The translations under genes were made by a program, and so were the position numbers. 64,000 nt of DNA from an uncultured Bacteroidota bacterium. GTDB taxonomy: Bacteria > Bacteroidota > Bacteroidia > Chitinophagales > Saprospiraceae. Within the stretch, counting starts at the first letter, position 1. The number at the start of each line of letters is the position of its first letter. The notes below the pieces were generated by a model. That model was not told where the DNA came from. It did no database searches and was given only the letters and a program-made list of their open reading frames with translations. Below are positions 45,868 to 55,524 of the stretch, in pieces. The stretch lies in assembly GCA_937872515.1 (NCBI GenBank), contig CALMSX010000047.1:31776-95775 (forward strand), given 5' to 3'.

Positions 45868-45875
45868 CAAAGTTA
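45868..45875 (-). promoter_or_regulatory. -7 box of the purS-rsmI-DUF1460 run
   Basis: TAACTTTG on the minus strand, an exact TAnnTTTG, 40 bases before the purS ATG. No clear TTG box. Confidence 0.5.
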
Positions 45876-45901
45876 AGAAAAGTTAGGTTTTTTGCCGTTT
45901 A

Positions 45902-47113
45902 TTAGTGTCGCACAAAAGCAGAAATCCTGGAAGCCCTGTAAGCAGGAAGGATGGACGCTACCCAGGCCAAAAAAATAACGGTAACAGAAACCAGCACAAA
46001 ATCCTGCCACCTGAAAGCAATCGGATAGGCATCTATCATAAAACCGGGAGGCACTTCAACCAGATCATAATTTTTTTGCAACCAATAAAGGACGGATGCC
46101 AGCATGAGACCGAAGCCCAGACCCATAATGCCAATCAGGATGCCCAACTGCATGACCAACTTTCTTACCAGGGGGTTGGTAAAGCCCATAGACTTTAAGA
46201 CTGAAATATCCCTTTTTTTCTCTAAAACTATCATCCACAGCGCACCAATCAGGTTAAATGAAATGAGGCCCAAAGTAAGACAGGCTATTAGGTAGGCAAT
46301 CCATTTCTCAATATTCATTATGCGTAAAAAAGCTTCATCTTGTTGGTACCTGTCTTTAATGGTAATTTGTTGGCCCAACACCGAATGCAAAGCAGCTCTT
46401 ATTTTTTTTACATCTGCCTGTTCTTCAAGATCAATCTCAAGTGAACTTGCGGCTGTGGGTCTTTGCATCAATTCTCTAACTGCCTGTATGTCTGTTAGCA
46501 CATACTGCATGTCTTCTTCGCTGCCAACGGTAAACACACCGGCGGGATATAGCTCAAGTGTAGCATAATCTTTTGAAAGGTGTCCCTTTGATTTTAGGGC
46601 CGCATAAACAATAACAGGCGTAAGGGGATCTGATGGATTGATGGAAAGTTTATTAAACATACCAGAACCCAAAATCGCAAAATTGGTGTTGCCCTGTGCC
46701 GTTACATATTCACCTCGAACTATGGTTGAATCAATATTGGTTACCTTTCTATAATTATTGTCGACTCCTTTTATAATTCCTGCTTCCTGAGATCTGTCAT
46801 AGTCAAACAAAACCACCGTTTCAAGGCTTTCAGACCATTGTTTAATGCCTGGAATGCTGCCTACTCTTGCCAATTGGTTAGAATCAAGTTCCAAAAAAAG
46901 GCCTTCCGCGGCAACTACCTTCAGATCTGGATTATAAGCATTCATCAATTTTGAAATCAAATCTTCAAAACCGTTAAATACTGATAAGATCAATAATAAA
47001 GCAGCCGTGCCCACAGTTAGACCGAGCATTGAAATAAAAGTAATGAGATTGATGGCTTGTGTGCTTTTTTTGCCGATCAGGTACCTCCAGGCTATTGAAA
47101 ATATAAGTTTCAA
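45902..47113 (-). CDS. LolC/LolE-type ABC transporter permease (FtsX domain)
   Basis: 403 residues. One N-terminal membrane segment (about 20-48, Leu-Ile-Thr-Phe-Ile-Ser-Met-Leu-Gly-Leu-Thr-Val-Gly), a ~200-residue periplasmic domain, then three C-terminal membrane segments with the FtsX pattern. This topology matches LolC/E permeases, which release lipoproteins from the inner membrane for transport to the outer membrane. The start is TTG (in-frame stop not far upstream). The ATPase partner (LolD) is not adjacent. The gene ends 74 bases upstream of purS without a visible terminator. Confidence 0.85.
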   Translation of the reverse strand: MKLIFSIAWRYLIGKKSTQAINLITFISMLGLTVGTAALLLILSVFNGFEDLISKLMNAYNPDLKVVAAEGLFLELDSNQLARVGSIPGIKQWSESLETVVLFDYDRSQEAGIIKGVDNNYRKVTNIDSTIVRGEYVTAQGNTNFAILGSGMFNKLSINPSDPLTPVIVYAALKSKGHLSKDYATLELYPAGVFTVGSEEDMQYVLTDIQAVRELMQRPTAASSLEIDLEEQADVKKIRAALHSVLGQQITIKDRYQQDEAFLRIMNIEKWIAYLIACLTLGLISFNLIGALWMIVLEKKRDISVLKSMGFTNPLVRKLVMQLGILIGIMGLGFGLMLASVLYWLQKNYDLVEVPPGFMIDAYPIAFRWQDFVLVSVTVIFLAWVASILPAYRASRISAFVRH

Positions 47114-47129
47114 ATTGGTGAATTAAAGA

Positions 47130-47137
47130 CAAAGATA
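47130..47137 (-). promoter_or_regulatory. -7 box of the LolC/E-like gene
   Basis: TATCTTTG on the minus strand, an exact TAnnTTTG, 16 bases before the TTG start, which supports that start. The nearest TTG box is only 15 bases upstream. Confidence 0.5.
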
Positions 47138-47159
47138 AACATAGATACCGAGCAAAAAT

Positions 47160-47191
47160 AAAAAAGGCCGGAGAATACAAATTCTCCGACC
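47160..47191 (-). terminator. Intrinsic terminator of the SdrD_B giant gene
   Basis: An 11-bp stem with one wobble pair (GGCCGGAGAAT / ATTCTCCGACC), 4-base loop, followed on the minus strand by a T-rich tract. It lies 21 bases after the stop at 47213, the strongest hairpin in the window. Confidence 0.88.
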
Positions 47192-47212
47192 CATCAAGAG
47201 CTTATAAGTTTT

Positions 47213-50200
47213 CTACTTTATAACGGTTACATCTCCGTTTATTTTTAAGTCTTTGCCGTCCGTAAGCAAGACATCAATGGTATAAGCATACACACCTGGA
47301 ACCACATCTTTTCCGTTGATTTTGCCATCCCAACCGGAATCACCGGGGGCTGGTTTGTACTCAGATCTGGTATAGACCAGGTTGCCCCATCTATCAAAGA
47401 TGCTCAATGATCTCACCTTGTCAATGTTGGCATAATTCTGAATAAAGAAATTGGAATTATTGCTGCCATCCAGGGTGATGATATTGGGAAGGATGATCTC
47501 AATCAAAGGTCTGACAGTAAGTGAGAAACAATCCTCAATGTAACAACCTCCATTGTAGTAAATCCTTGCGCAATAAGTATCATTGTCTTCAGGAGTAACA
47601 TTGATTACCCTACATGTAGGTGCGGCACATAAAACTTCACCTGCCAGATTGGTCCACACAATTGAGTCAATCTGACCCACAATTGGACCATTGGATACAG
47701 ATAATGAGGTTGCCTGTCCTTTGATGATTTCAGCCTGACCAGAAACCTGAATAGTTGGCTCATTGGCAGATCCGATGGAAAAGTTGGTAGATGCATCACA
47801 TCCATTGCCATCATTAACCACCAAGATATGGCTGCCCGGAGTAATCCTGTCAAGATCTGATAATTGGATGGCGTTTCCATCTAACCTGTAGGTGTAAGTT
47901 CCATTTCCACCTGTGGTCACTTGATTTGCAGAACCAAAATTGTCGAGATAACAATCTGGGCTGGTAGTAGTTACTGTTACACTTGGATTTTCAAAGATGG
48001 TAACATCAATGGATTCTTCAAAGTCGCACCCTTCTTCTGCAAATTTATACTTCAAGGTATAAACTCCTGGTGTAAGACCCTGAGGATTAAAGCTACCTTG
48101 TGCATTCACTCCTGTGCCAGACCATGAACCACTTCCTGTTCCAACAGAACCGGTTACATTGGCAACCAGCTGGAAAGCAGAAGTAACATCTCCCTGACAG
48201 AATTCATCCTGAGGAGTGCTAAGCGCAATTACTACAGGTGGACATGCTCGTGCCTCACACTGCTTGGTAACCTTTGTAGCTGGACAAGCGCAGTCAGAAA
48301 CCGGAGTAACCTCAAGCGTGATCTTGGTGCCTTCTGCCAAATTTGATGCCAGGTATTGCAAGTTGGATTGGGTTCCAATATTTACACCATTGGCAATCAC
48401 CTGATAATTTGTGGCACAATCAATATCATTCCAAGTAAACTGGACAGAACTTAAGGTAGTAACACAAGAAATTTCAACCAAATCCAACTCTGGATCCACT
48501 GTCACCTTGTGCTCTGTAAGTTCTGACAAACAAATGGCGTTACCCACAATCAGTCCGATAGTATAAACACCCTCACTTGCAAACTTAGTAGTGTACCGAG
48601 TGGCACTTTGCTGCGTAATGGTAACACCGTTAGGAGTCTTCCAATCCAGTGGCTGGCCTGGAGTACCTGAATAAGTAATATTGAGGTCATCCAACACACA
48701 AATGGTATCCGGAGCTGTAAAAGTTGATTTTGGCTGTGCCAATACTTTAATGTTGATACTAAATTCTTCCTCACATGTACCTTCTGTAAATTTGAGGGTG
48801 ATTTTATGACCCTGGCCTGTGCTTGGACCTGCCGCAACCGGATTAAAAATTCCATTGGCATCAATTCCTCTGCCGCTCCATGTTTTCACTCCTGTACCTG
48901 TACCCAGACCTCCTGTTACAACGGCGTCTATGGCAAATGGTTGGGCATTTGAGTTCAAACAAATGGTGGTATCACCTACACTCAAATCAATAAAGATATC
49001 CGGACACAATTCAGCAATACAGGTAATTGTATCTCTTGTACCTGGACATGCATTGTTACTATTGGCAACCAATTCAAAAAATACCCTGTCATTTGGTGTT
49101 AACCCAGTAAGATTATATGTCAAACTAGTTGTATTGGGTACAGGAGTACCATTGATGTATAAGGTGTAGTCATCAATATTAGAAATGCTATTCCAGCCAA
49201 CGGTAATTTCGGTTGCTTTTTGATCTATACATTCGATATCAACAGGGGCTACCCTTGGCTCCACTACCGTATTAACGGTAAATGGTTGTGATGTACAGCC
49301 ATTTTTACTGGCAACGAGGCTTATGGTTTTATTTCCAGCGGTTGACCATCTGATATTAAACGGTCCTGTTCCATTGCCTGGAGCAACTACATCATTACCA
49401 AAGTTCCAATTGAATGTTCCGCCCGAAGTAATAGAGCCATTATATTCTACCACCACAAAACTATCAATGCAAATGGTTCCCTTATCAACAATAAAATCAG
49501 CAGTTGGTGTTTCGTAAACATTGATTACTTGAGTTGCATTATCCCTGCAATTGTTGGGATCTGTATACAGCAATGTAATCGTGTTAGGTCCTAAATTGGC
49601 TTGTTTTGGATCAAAAATACCATTGGCGGTATCCGTAATACCCGGCCCTGCAAACACACTTGTGCCACCCGTTGTACCCACAATTGTGGTAGTAAGATTG
49701 ATGGGCTGGGCGTTGGCTGTCAGGCATATATCGGCTACTGGCTCAATAGATACCGCGGGAGGAATACAATCCTGAGATGAACAACCGCTCAAACTCACCA
49801 GGCTTCCGCAAGGGCTAGATGTTGTTGTGGTTAATATAATATCAACCTGTACAATCTGGTTGGCCGGCACAGTTACAGTATAAGTATTACCATTAAGCAC
49901 ACCAGTTGGTCCATTTACCACCTGAACATCAAAACCTGTAGAACCCACAGGGCTTGGCCAGGTAAACTGAATCTGACCCAGTGAGCCGGAACAGTCAACA
50001 ATTGGAGCTGGAACCGGAGCAACAACTTCCACCTGGGTAGCTGCCAGGTTGGAGGTACAGGCCTGCACTCCAATAGAAAGTTCAACATCTTTAATGCCGG
50101 CACTTCCCCAGGAAATCTGATGTGGCCCTGGACCGACTGGAGGATTGGTTACCAATGTACCTCCATCAAAATTCCAGTTGTATTGGTAGCCAGGCAGAGA

Positions 50201-53200
50201 ATTGCCGGTTGCTGTAATGGATGTTAAACTATCCACACAAATTTTTGGTACCAATGGCAGCGTGGCCACCGGAATAGGCACAATATCCACTGTATCACAA
50301 AGTGGAGGACTGATGCCGCATACTGTTTGAATAGAGGCACAAATCTTACCACCTGTAGTTCCTGCCCAGTTGATGGTAATACTTGAAGTATCATTTTGAC
50401 CAATTACTGAAACATTATTAGGATAGGTCCAGATATAATTCAATATATCAGCAGGATCAATCGGTGTGTCTAAAGTATAGGTAAAGGTAGCATTGTCTTC
50501 ACACAACAGTGTTCCCCAAGGACTATCCTGTGTAACCTGAGCAGGAGCCAGTCCTGCCAGATCAATCGTGATTGGAGGCATTGGTATCATACAAGTTGAG
50601 TTCTCAAACATCTGTACCACAGTAACAGTAAATGTTCCACTATAAGGTACCAGCAAGGTCCTTTGATCAAAATCCGGATCACCGTCATCAATCACGTTGC
50701 CATTTTCATCTTGCCATATATATTCATATTCAAAGAAGAAATTATTGTAAGCTGGCGGAATGAAAGGGTTGTTGCCCTGGTTGAACTGGATCTGATAACC
50801 TCCACTGACACAACCCACATCAACCACCTCACCATCGATGCCCAAAAATAAAACAGCAACATTTACCAAACTATCGCAACCAGCTGCATTTGTTAAGAAT
50901 ACCTGTTCAGCCGGCCAAACTTCAATATCATAAGTCACAGGACCTACTTCAATAAATTCTCCAGGACAAAGGAAGGTGTCAATATCAACTGGAGCTGAAT
51001 TCAATAATTTTACAACATTGACGGTTTGCTCAAACTCGCAACCCACCGAAGTTACAACATCTCTGGTTATAGTGCCTGGAGCTGAAATATCACCTGCCTG
51101 CCAACCGCTTAGGCCATCTCCATTGGGGTCACTGATATTGGTATCAAAGATTACGTTAGGCCCTAACCATCCCACATCCAAAAGATTTTCACAAACAGGC
51201 CATGTTCCAAAATCTTCGTCAGCTGGATTGGCTACCACTACTTCGATTTGATATGGATTGATAGGCAGTGAACATTTAACATCGATGTTGATAAGTTCTA
51301 CTGTATAGTCTCCCAACTCAGTGAAGGTATAGGTAAGGAATCTGTCGACCGTGGTGAAAAATGTTTCTGTTCCGTCTGGCGCGATGATTCTCCAGTCAAA
51401 TTTGGCTGTGAGATCATCATAGGCATCTCTTGCATCAAAGGTGATGGTATTGTTGGGACAGATGGTATCACACCTGCCAAATGTTGAAGTACATTCTATA
51501 TCAGCAATTTCAGGAATCTGGAATTGCTCAAAATTACCTTGGATTTCTATATCGTAGCTACATACACTGGCAGAACAGCCATCCATCCAGAAGAAGTAGA
51601 CCTGCCCAGGGGTAAATAACGTACTCGGTATAAACTGAGGCCCCGTGACACACGGTTGGGCCTGACAATACACCGAAGTGGTAAAGGTACAATCTTCATA
51701 AACACCCAGCTGAGCACCATTTTGTCCACCGGCACAAGCAAAGGGTTCTACCACAAGGGTATAGTTACCAGAACCTGCTACAAAGGCAAACCACGACATA
51801 TTGTGGGGTGCGCCTTGTCCATTGCACAATGGATTGGGTACACTACCTACTGATATTTCAGTTGGCATCCTGCTACAGAAAATTTCAAGCAGGGCAAGGT
51901 CACAAATGGTATCTGCATCTTCGCACAAAGGTGCTGCCAGCGGATTGGGAAGGCCGCAATCTGCCGTAAAGCAAAAATCAATGGTAAGGTTTTCAACACC
52001 CATGTTGCCGGGTTCTGTACCACAGTATAACTGCAAAGACACCGACTCTACACCATTAGCTCCTCCTTCTCCATTGTCATCATTGTCAGTATCATCATCT
52101 CCACCCTGACCATCACACGAAATCAGACCATATAATGGTCCTCCAGAATCAAAATTGGATGATGCAATTACTACTTTATAATCGCCTGGAATTACATCTG
52201 TAAATTGATAATTTCCATTGGCATCTGCTGTGGTTGTTGCTACCAAATTTCCAGCAGCATCATATAATTCAACTACTACAAGGTTACCTCCTGTTTCACC
52301 TGGATCAAGCATAGAATTTCCTCCATCTTCTTCACCCCATATAGTACCTCCAACTGTAATCAACTTATAGTAACCGGCGCTTCTGCCGCTTATGTTAATT
52401 CCCGATCCAAGTTGTATATCATTAACCAGGTTACCCCCCGCATCAAAGTCGCTGTCGTCAGTGGCATCTGGATTGTCATCGGGTGCTCCTGTAACGTTGT
52501 CTGCTGTTGGTATCCAACCCGGGAAGGCTGAGGTCATGGTATAAATGCCAGGTCTGAGGTTGGAAAAGTTATAAAATCCACCTGCAGACACTTGGGGTGT
52601 CAATGGGTTACCAAAAACATCATTGCTTGGGCCAATGGTGTTGATAAGTGTAAAAGTAACCCCATCCAATAAGGGTTCTACACCATCATAAATACCATCG
52701 CCATTGGAATCATGCCATGCCAAACCTTCAATGCTGCCAGCTTCAAAGAAACCAGCATCAACATCTTCAATGATATCTTCTGAATTGCATGTAATATTAA
52801 CTGTCATGCCGCTCATCACATCTGCATCGGAATCCTTATCATCGGTAGTAGCATCGGGTTCAGTTAAATAAAATCCTCCAGGTGCAGTAAAAGTGAGTTT
52901 ATATTCACCCGGTGGAAGATCATCGAATATATAATCACCTCCACCACCACTGTTGATATTTGAGAGTACAAATGGGGTCCCATCCACTTTTAAGGTAGGT
53001 GGAGCACCAGTCGCAACATCAATAATTTCAATCTGAACACCACCTAAACCAGGCTCACCGCCCTGAGCTCCATCTCCATCGAGATCTTCCCAGGTAAAAT
53101 CGCCAATTGAACATTTGGTGAAAAATCCGGCATCGATATCTTCAATTACATCACCTGAATTACATGTTAAGTTGACGGTCATTCCGGTCAGTCGGTCAGG

Positions 53201-54718
53201 ATCTGAATCGGTAGCACCGCTTCCAATATTTTGTAACGTAATGTAATAATCTGTTGGGGCTGTAAATGTCAGCTTATAGGTACCCGGAGGTAGGTTATCA
53301 AAGATATAATTGCCACCAGAAGATGTGATGTTACCCGTGTAAGGGGTAGTGCCGTCTACTTCAAACAATGGATTGCCACCCGTAGCAATATCTGTAATTT
53401 CTATATCCACATCGATATCCGGCTCCCCGCCATCCTGGATACCATTGCCATTTAAATCATGCCAGGTGAAATCACCTATGGTACATTTCTGATAGTAACC
53501 GGCATCAATGGATAGATCTTCAGGATCTCCGGATTGAATGGTAAAATCTGCTGTTTCACCGGTAGCCACATCAGCATCGCTGTCGATGTTGTCATCTCCA
53601 CCTGCATCTTGTTGGGTAAAATAATAGTTACCCCCTGGATTGACTTCAAAGGCTATTTTATAATCTCCCGGTGGAATTTCATCAAATAAATAATCTCCTG
53701 CGCCACCGGTAACCTGAGCTGGATACGCATTGCCATTGGCATCAAGAGCTGCGCCACCTGAAGCAAAGAGTAGTTCCACCTGGATACCACCCAGGCCTGG
53801 CTCACCGCCATCCTGAATGCCGTTTCCGTTGAGGTCTTCCCAAACAAAATCACCTACCTGACCAGGCACCCAATAGCCAGCATCAATACCATCTACCGTT
53901 TGATCTGTAGTAAGTGTAATGTTGAAGGTCTGACCCGTGTTGGGATCCGCGTCACTATCATCATCTACATCACCTGTCTGTGAATTGGGTGTACCCGCTT
54001 CATCAACCTTGGTGATGTGAAGACCTGCCGGGTAGGGACCACCCGGTTCTGAAAATTCTACTATGTAATCACCAGGGGTGATGTCGTCAAAGCTATAGGT
54101 GCTATTGGTTGATACCGGGTTGGTCAGTGGATTGCCATTGGCATCATTGGCTACCAAAGCCAGGGTATTGGCGTCGAGTAGTGATACGTTGACGTTTACC
54201 GGCGTGTTGGGTTCACCACCATCGAGACCATCACCATCGAGGTCTTCCCATACCTCACCATTGATGCTGGCAGGAAGGAATAAGCCCATGCCTATGTTTT
54301 CTTCTAGTTGGCCACCTGCCAGGGTAATCAGGTGTGTAGCATGGGGCGCTGCCACATCTGTATCACTGTCGTCATCTACATCCGTAGCCTGCGTATTGGC
54401 TCCACTCACATCCTGAATGGTAACAATGTAATCTGGATTAACAGCATTGTAGTTAAAGGTCAGGTAATACGTACCATCGGGCACGTTTCCTGAAAATAAA
54501 AAGGTGCCTCCTGCAATGGTATTGATGGGAGCAAAAACGGGTAAGCCTGTAGCATCGTTGATCAACGTTACAGCAACCCCCACCACTCCGGTTTCACCAC
54601 CATCGCGGGTACCATTGGCATTCTCATCTTCAAAGACAACTCCTTGAACTGTGTTCTGCGCATTCATTGCTACAGATACCAATACCATAAACAAAAACAA
54701 AAGTAGATTTTGTCTCAT
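47213..54718 (-). CDS. Giant secreted adhesin-like protein with SdrD_B repeats and T9SS type B sorting domain
   Basis: 2501 residues. Signal peptide to about residue 21 (Val-Ala-Met-Asn-Ala-Gln). Seven SdrD_B-like beta domains follow, each opening with a Trp-(Glu/His)-Asp-(Leu/Ser)-(Asp/Asn)-Gly-(Asp/Asn)-Gly pattern. The Asp/Asn-Gly-rich loops resemble calcium-binding sites. A cysteine-rich domain and a long region of PKD/Ig-type modules with paired Cys come next. A SprB-type repeat lies near residue 2300. The final ~90 residues are the CHU_C domain (Leu-Ser-Ile-Phe-Asp-Arg-Trp-Gly-Asn-Leu-Val-Tyr ... Val-Val-Pro-Gly-Val-Tyr-Ala-Tyr). Exported by the type IX system and displayed on the surface. 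Probably cell-cell, substrate or biofilm adhesion; that role is inference. Confidence 0.88.
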   Translation of the reverse strand: MRQNLLLFLFMVLVSVAMNAQNTVQGVVFEDENANGTRDGGETGVVGVAVTLINDATGLPVFAPINTIAGGTFLFSGNVPDGTYYLTFNYNAVNPDYIVTIQDVSGANTQATDVDDDSDTDVAAPHATHLITLAGGQLEENIGMGLFLPASINGEVWEDLDGDGLDGGEPNTPVNVNVSLLDANTLALVANDANGNPLTNPVSTNSTYSFDDITPGDYIVEFSEPGGPYPAGLHITKVDEAGTPNSQTGDVDDDSDADPNTGQTFNITLTTDQTVDGIDAGYWVPGQVGDFVWEDLNGNGIQDGGEPGLGGIQVELLFASGGAALDANGNAYPAQVTGGAGDYLFDEIPPGDYKIAFEVNPGGNYYFTQQDAGGDDNIDSDADVATGETADFTIQSGDPEDLSIDAGYYQKCTIGDFTWHDLNGNGIQDGGEPDIDVDIEITDIATGGNPLFEVDGTTPYTGNITSSGGNYIFDNLPPGTYKLTFTAPTDYYITLQNIGSGATDSDPDRLTGMTVNLTCNSGDVIEDIDAGFFTKCSIGDFTWEDLDGDGAQGGEPGLGGVQIEIIDVATGAPPTLKVDGTPFVLSNINSGGGGDYIFDDLPPGEYKLTFTAPGGFYLTEPDATTDDKDSDADVMSGMTVNITCNSEDIIEDVDAGFFEAGSIEGLAWHDSNGDGIYDGVEPLLDGVTFTLINTIGPSNDVFGNPLTPQVSAGGFYNFSNLRPGIYTMTSAFPGWIPTADNVTGAPDDNPDATDDSDFDAGGNLVNDIQLGSGINISGRSAGYYKLITVGGTIWGEEDGGNSMLDPGETGGNLVVVELYDAAGNLVATTTADANGNYQFTDVIPGDYKVVIASSNFDSGGPLYGLISCDGQGGDDDTDNDDNGEGGANGVESVSLQLYCGTEPGNMGVENLTIDFCFTADCGLPNPLAAPLCEDADTICDLALLEIFCSRMPTEISVGSVPNPLCNGQGAPHNMSWFAFVAGSGNYTLVVEPFACAGGQNGAQLGVYEDCTFTTSVYCQAQPCVTGPQFIPSTLFTPGQVYFFWMDGCSASVCSYDIEIQGNFEQFQIPEIADIECTSTFGRCDTICPNNTITFDARDAYDDLTAKFDWRIIAPDGTETFFTTVDRFLTYTFTELGDYTVELINIDVKCSLPINPYQIEVVVANPADEDFGTWPVCENLLDVGWLGPNVIFDTNISDPNGDGLSGWQAGDISAPGTITRDVVTSVGCEFEQTVNVVKLLNSAPVDIDTFLCPGEFIEVGPVTYDIEVWPAEQVFLTNAAGCDSLVNVAVLFLGIDGEVVDVGCVSGGYQIQFNQGNNPFIPPAYNNFFFEYEYIWQDENGNVIDDGDPDFDQRTLLVPYSGTFTVTVVQMFENSTCMIPMPPITIDLAGLAPAQVTQDSPWGTLLCEDNATFTYTLDTPIDPADILNYIWTYPNNVSVIGQNDTSSITINWAGTTGGKICASIQTVCGISPPLCDTVDIVPIPVATLPLVPKICVDSLTSITATGNSLPGYQYNWNFDGGTLVTNPPVGPGPHQISWGSAGIKDVELSIGVQACTSNLAATQVEVVAPVPAPIVDCSGSLGQIQFTWPSPVGSTGFDVQVVNGPTGVLNGNTYTVTVPANQIVQVDIILTTTTSSPCGSLVSLSGCSSQDCIPPAVSIEPVADICLTANAQPINLTTTIVGTTGGTSVFAGPGITDTANGIFDPKQANLGPNTITLLYTDPNNCRDNATQVINVYETPTADFIVDKGTICIDSFVVVEYNGSITSGGTFNWNFGNDVVAPGNGTGPFNIRWSTAGNKTISLVASKNGCTSQPFTVNTVVEPRVAPVDIECIDQKATEITVGWNSISNIDDYTLYINGTPVPNTTSLTYNLTGLTPNDRVFFELVANSNNACPGTRDTITCIAELCPDIFIDLSVGDTTICLNSNAQPFAIDAVVTGGLGTGTGVKTWSGRGIDANGIFNPVAAGPSTGQGHKITLKFTEGTCEEEFSINIKVLAQPKSTFTAPDTICVLDDLNITYSGTPGQPLDWKTPNGVTITQQSATRYTTKFASEGVYTIGLIVGNAICLSELTEHKVTVDPELDLVEISCVTTLSSVQFTWNDIDCATNYQVIANGVNIGTQSNLQYLASNLAEGTKITLEVTPVSDCACPATKVTKQCEARACPPVVIALSTPQDEFCQGDVTSAFQLVANVTGSVGTGSGSWSGTGVNAQGSFNPQGLTPGVYTLKYKFAEEGCDFEESIDVTIFENPSVTVTTTSPDCYLDNFGSANQVTTGGNGTYTYRLDGNAIQLSDLDRITPGSHILVVNDGNGCDASTNFSIGSANEPTIQVSGQAEIIKGQATSLSVSNGPIVGQIDSIVWTNLAGEVLCAAPTCRVINVTPEDNDTYCARIYYNGGCYIEDCFSLTVRPLIEIILPNIITLDGSNNSNFFIQNYANIDKVRSLSIFDRWGNLVYTRSEYKPAPGDSGWDGKINGKDVVPGVYAYTIDVLLTDGKDLKINGDVTVIK
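52081..54655 (-). repeat. Intragenic SdrD_B repeat array
   Basis: Seven tandem copies of a ~120-codon unit inside the giant gene. They are recognised by a repeated DNA stretch encoding Gly-Asp-Phe-x-Trp-x-Asp-Leu-Asn-Gly-Asn-Gly. Copies 3, 4 and 5 are closest to each other; copies 1, 6 and 7 are more diverged. Such arrays expand and contract by recombination, and they are also prone to misassembly. Confidence 0.75.
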
Positions 54719-54780
54719 ACGGAATAAGATTTAAATTAATAGTGAAAATGCAAACAGGAGCCGCTTGCCTAATGAAGTTG

Positions 54781-54788
54781 TAAAGATA
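54781..54788 (-). promoter_or_regulatory. -7-like box of the SdrD_B giant gene
   Basis: TATCTTTA on the minus strand (one mismatch to TAnnTTTG), 62 bases before the ATG. No TTG box at the normal distance. Confidence 0.35.
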
Positions 54789-54894
54789 ATAATTTTTAGT
54801 CCAAACTTTCTATATTTTAATGAAAATCAAAATATAAATCTAAAATTAATTAAAAAATGAAATAATATTTCAAAAGTTAGTTATTAAGCTTTAT

Positions 54895-55524
54895 TTAACA
54901 AAACTTTATTTCGAAATTTTTATCAATAATTACATTTGCCTTTTCCCCTTGCCGGGCAATAATTTGATGTTCAATTTCTAATACCTGTTCTACAAATGGG
55001 GTAATGGGATCTCTGGCCCTTTTTACCCTGTCAGCATAGGTATCGAGGTAGGTGCGGCTGATAAATATACTCAGGTCTACTTTCAAGATAGCTGTATATG
55101 TTCCTTCAATCAACAATACATCGGTTTGTGTAAAGTCAAGGGTCTCCCTTTTGATTTCATTTTCAGCGTAATAAACAAGGGGTTTTTCTATTTCCGGTGC
55201 TCCCGACTTAAATGCTTCCAGGTGGTTTTGCAATACATCGAGGTGGACCTCTCCCGGACCTACCCAACCAATGTCTTCTAACCGTTTATTGTGGTTGGAA
55301 GTAGGTGGGAGTTTGAAGTAGTCGTCCATGTGCAACACCATTGCTTTACTTCCATTTTCCAGCAAAACATGCTGCAAAGCAAGAGCCAGGGTTGATTTAC
55401 CGGAGCCTGATTCACCCGCTATGGATAGGGTAAATCCTGGCTTTATGATGTCCTGGTATTTTTCGTAAATCAGACGGGCCGGTTGTAAGTATTTTTCATT
55501 GAGCTGGACCTTATCTCCGATCAT
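54895..55524 (-). CDS. P-loop kinase of the uridine kinase / phosphoribulokinase superfamily
   Basis: 209 residues from ATG 55524, whose ATGA overlaps the preceding stop by 4 bases; an upstream TTG is less likely. Walker A Gly-Glu-Ser-Gly-Ser-Gly-Lys-Ser at 37-44. The acidic acceptor-site motif Asp-Asp-Tyr-Phe (67-70) is as in uridine kinases. A lid-type Arg-Val-Lys-Arg-Ala-Arg-Asp follows near residue 165. Family members phosphorylate uridine, ribulose phosphate, pantothenate or glycerate, so the substrate cannot be read from the motifs. Third and last gene of the GntP run, so it may phosphorylate a product of the upstream hydrolase (inference). No terminator is seen. Confidence 0.8.
   Translation of the reverse strand: MIGDKVQLNEKYLQPARLIYEKYQDIIKPGFTLSIAGESGSGKSTLALALQHVLLENGSKAMVLHMDDYFKLPPTSNHNKRLEDIGWVGPGEVHLDVLQNHLEAFKSGAPEIEKPLVYYAENEIKRETLDFTQTDVLLIEGTYTAILKVDLSIFISRTYLDTYADRVKRARDPITPFVEQVLEIEHQIIARQGEKANVIIDKNFEIKFC

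Noticed and set aside
52081..54655. Direct repeats that could suggest a CRISPR or satellite array
   Set aside because: They are in frame and encode SdrD_B domains of one long protein; there are no short identical repeats with unique spacers.
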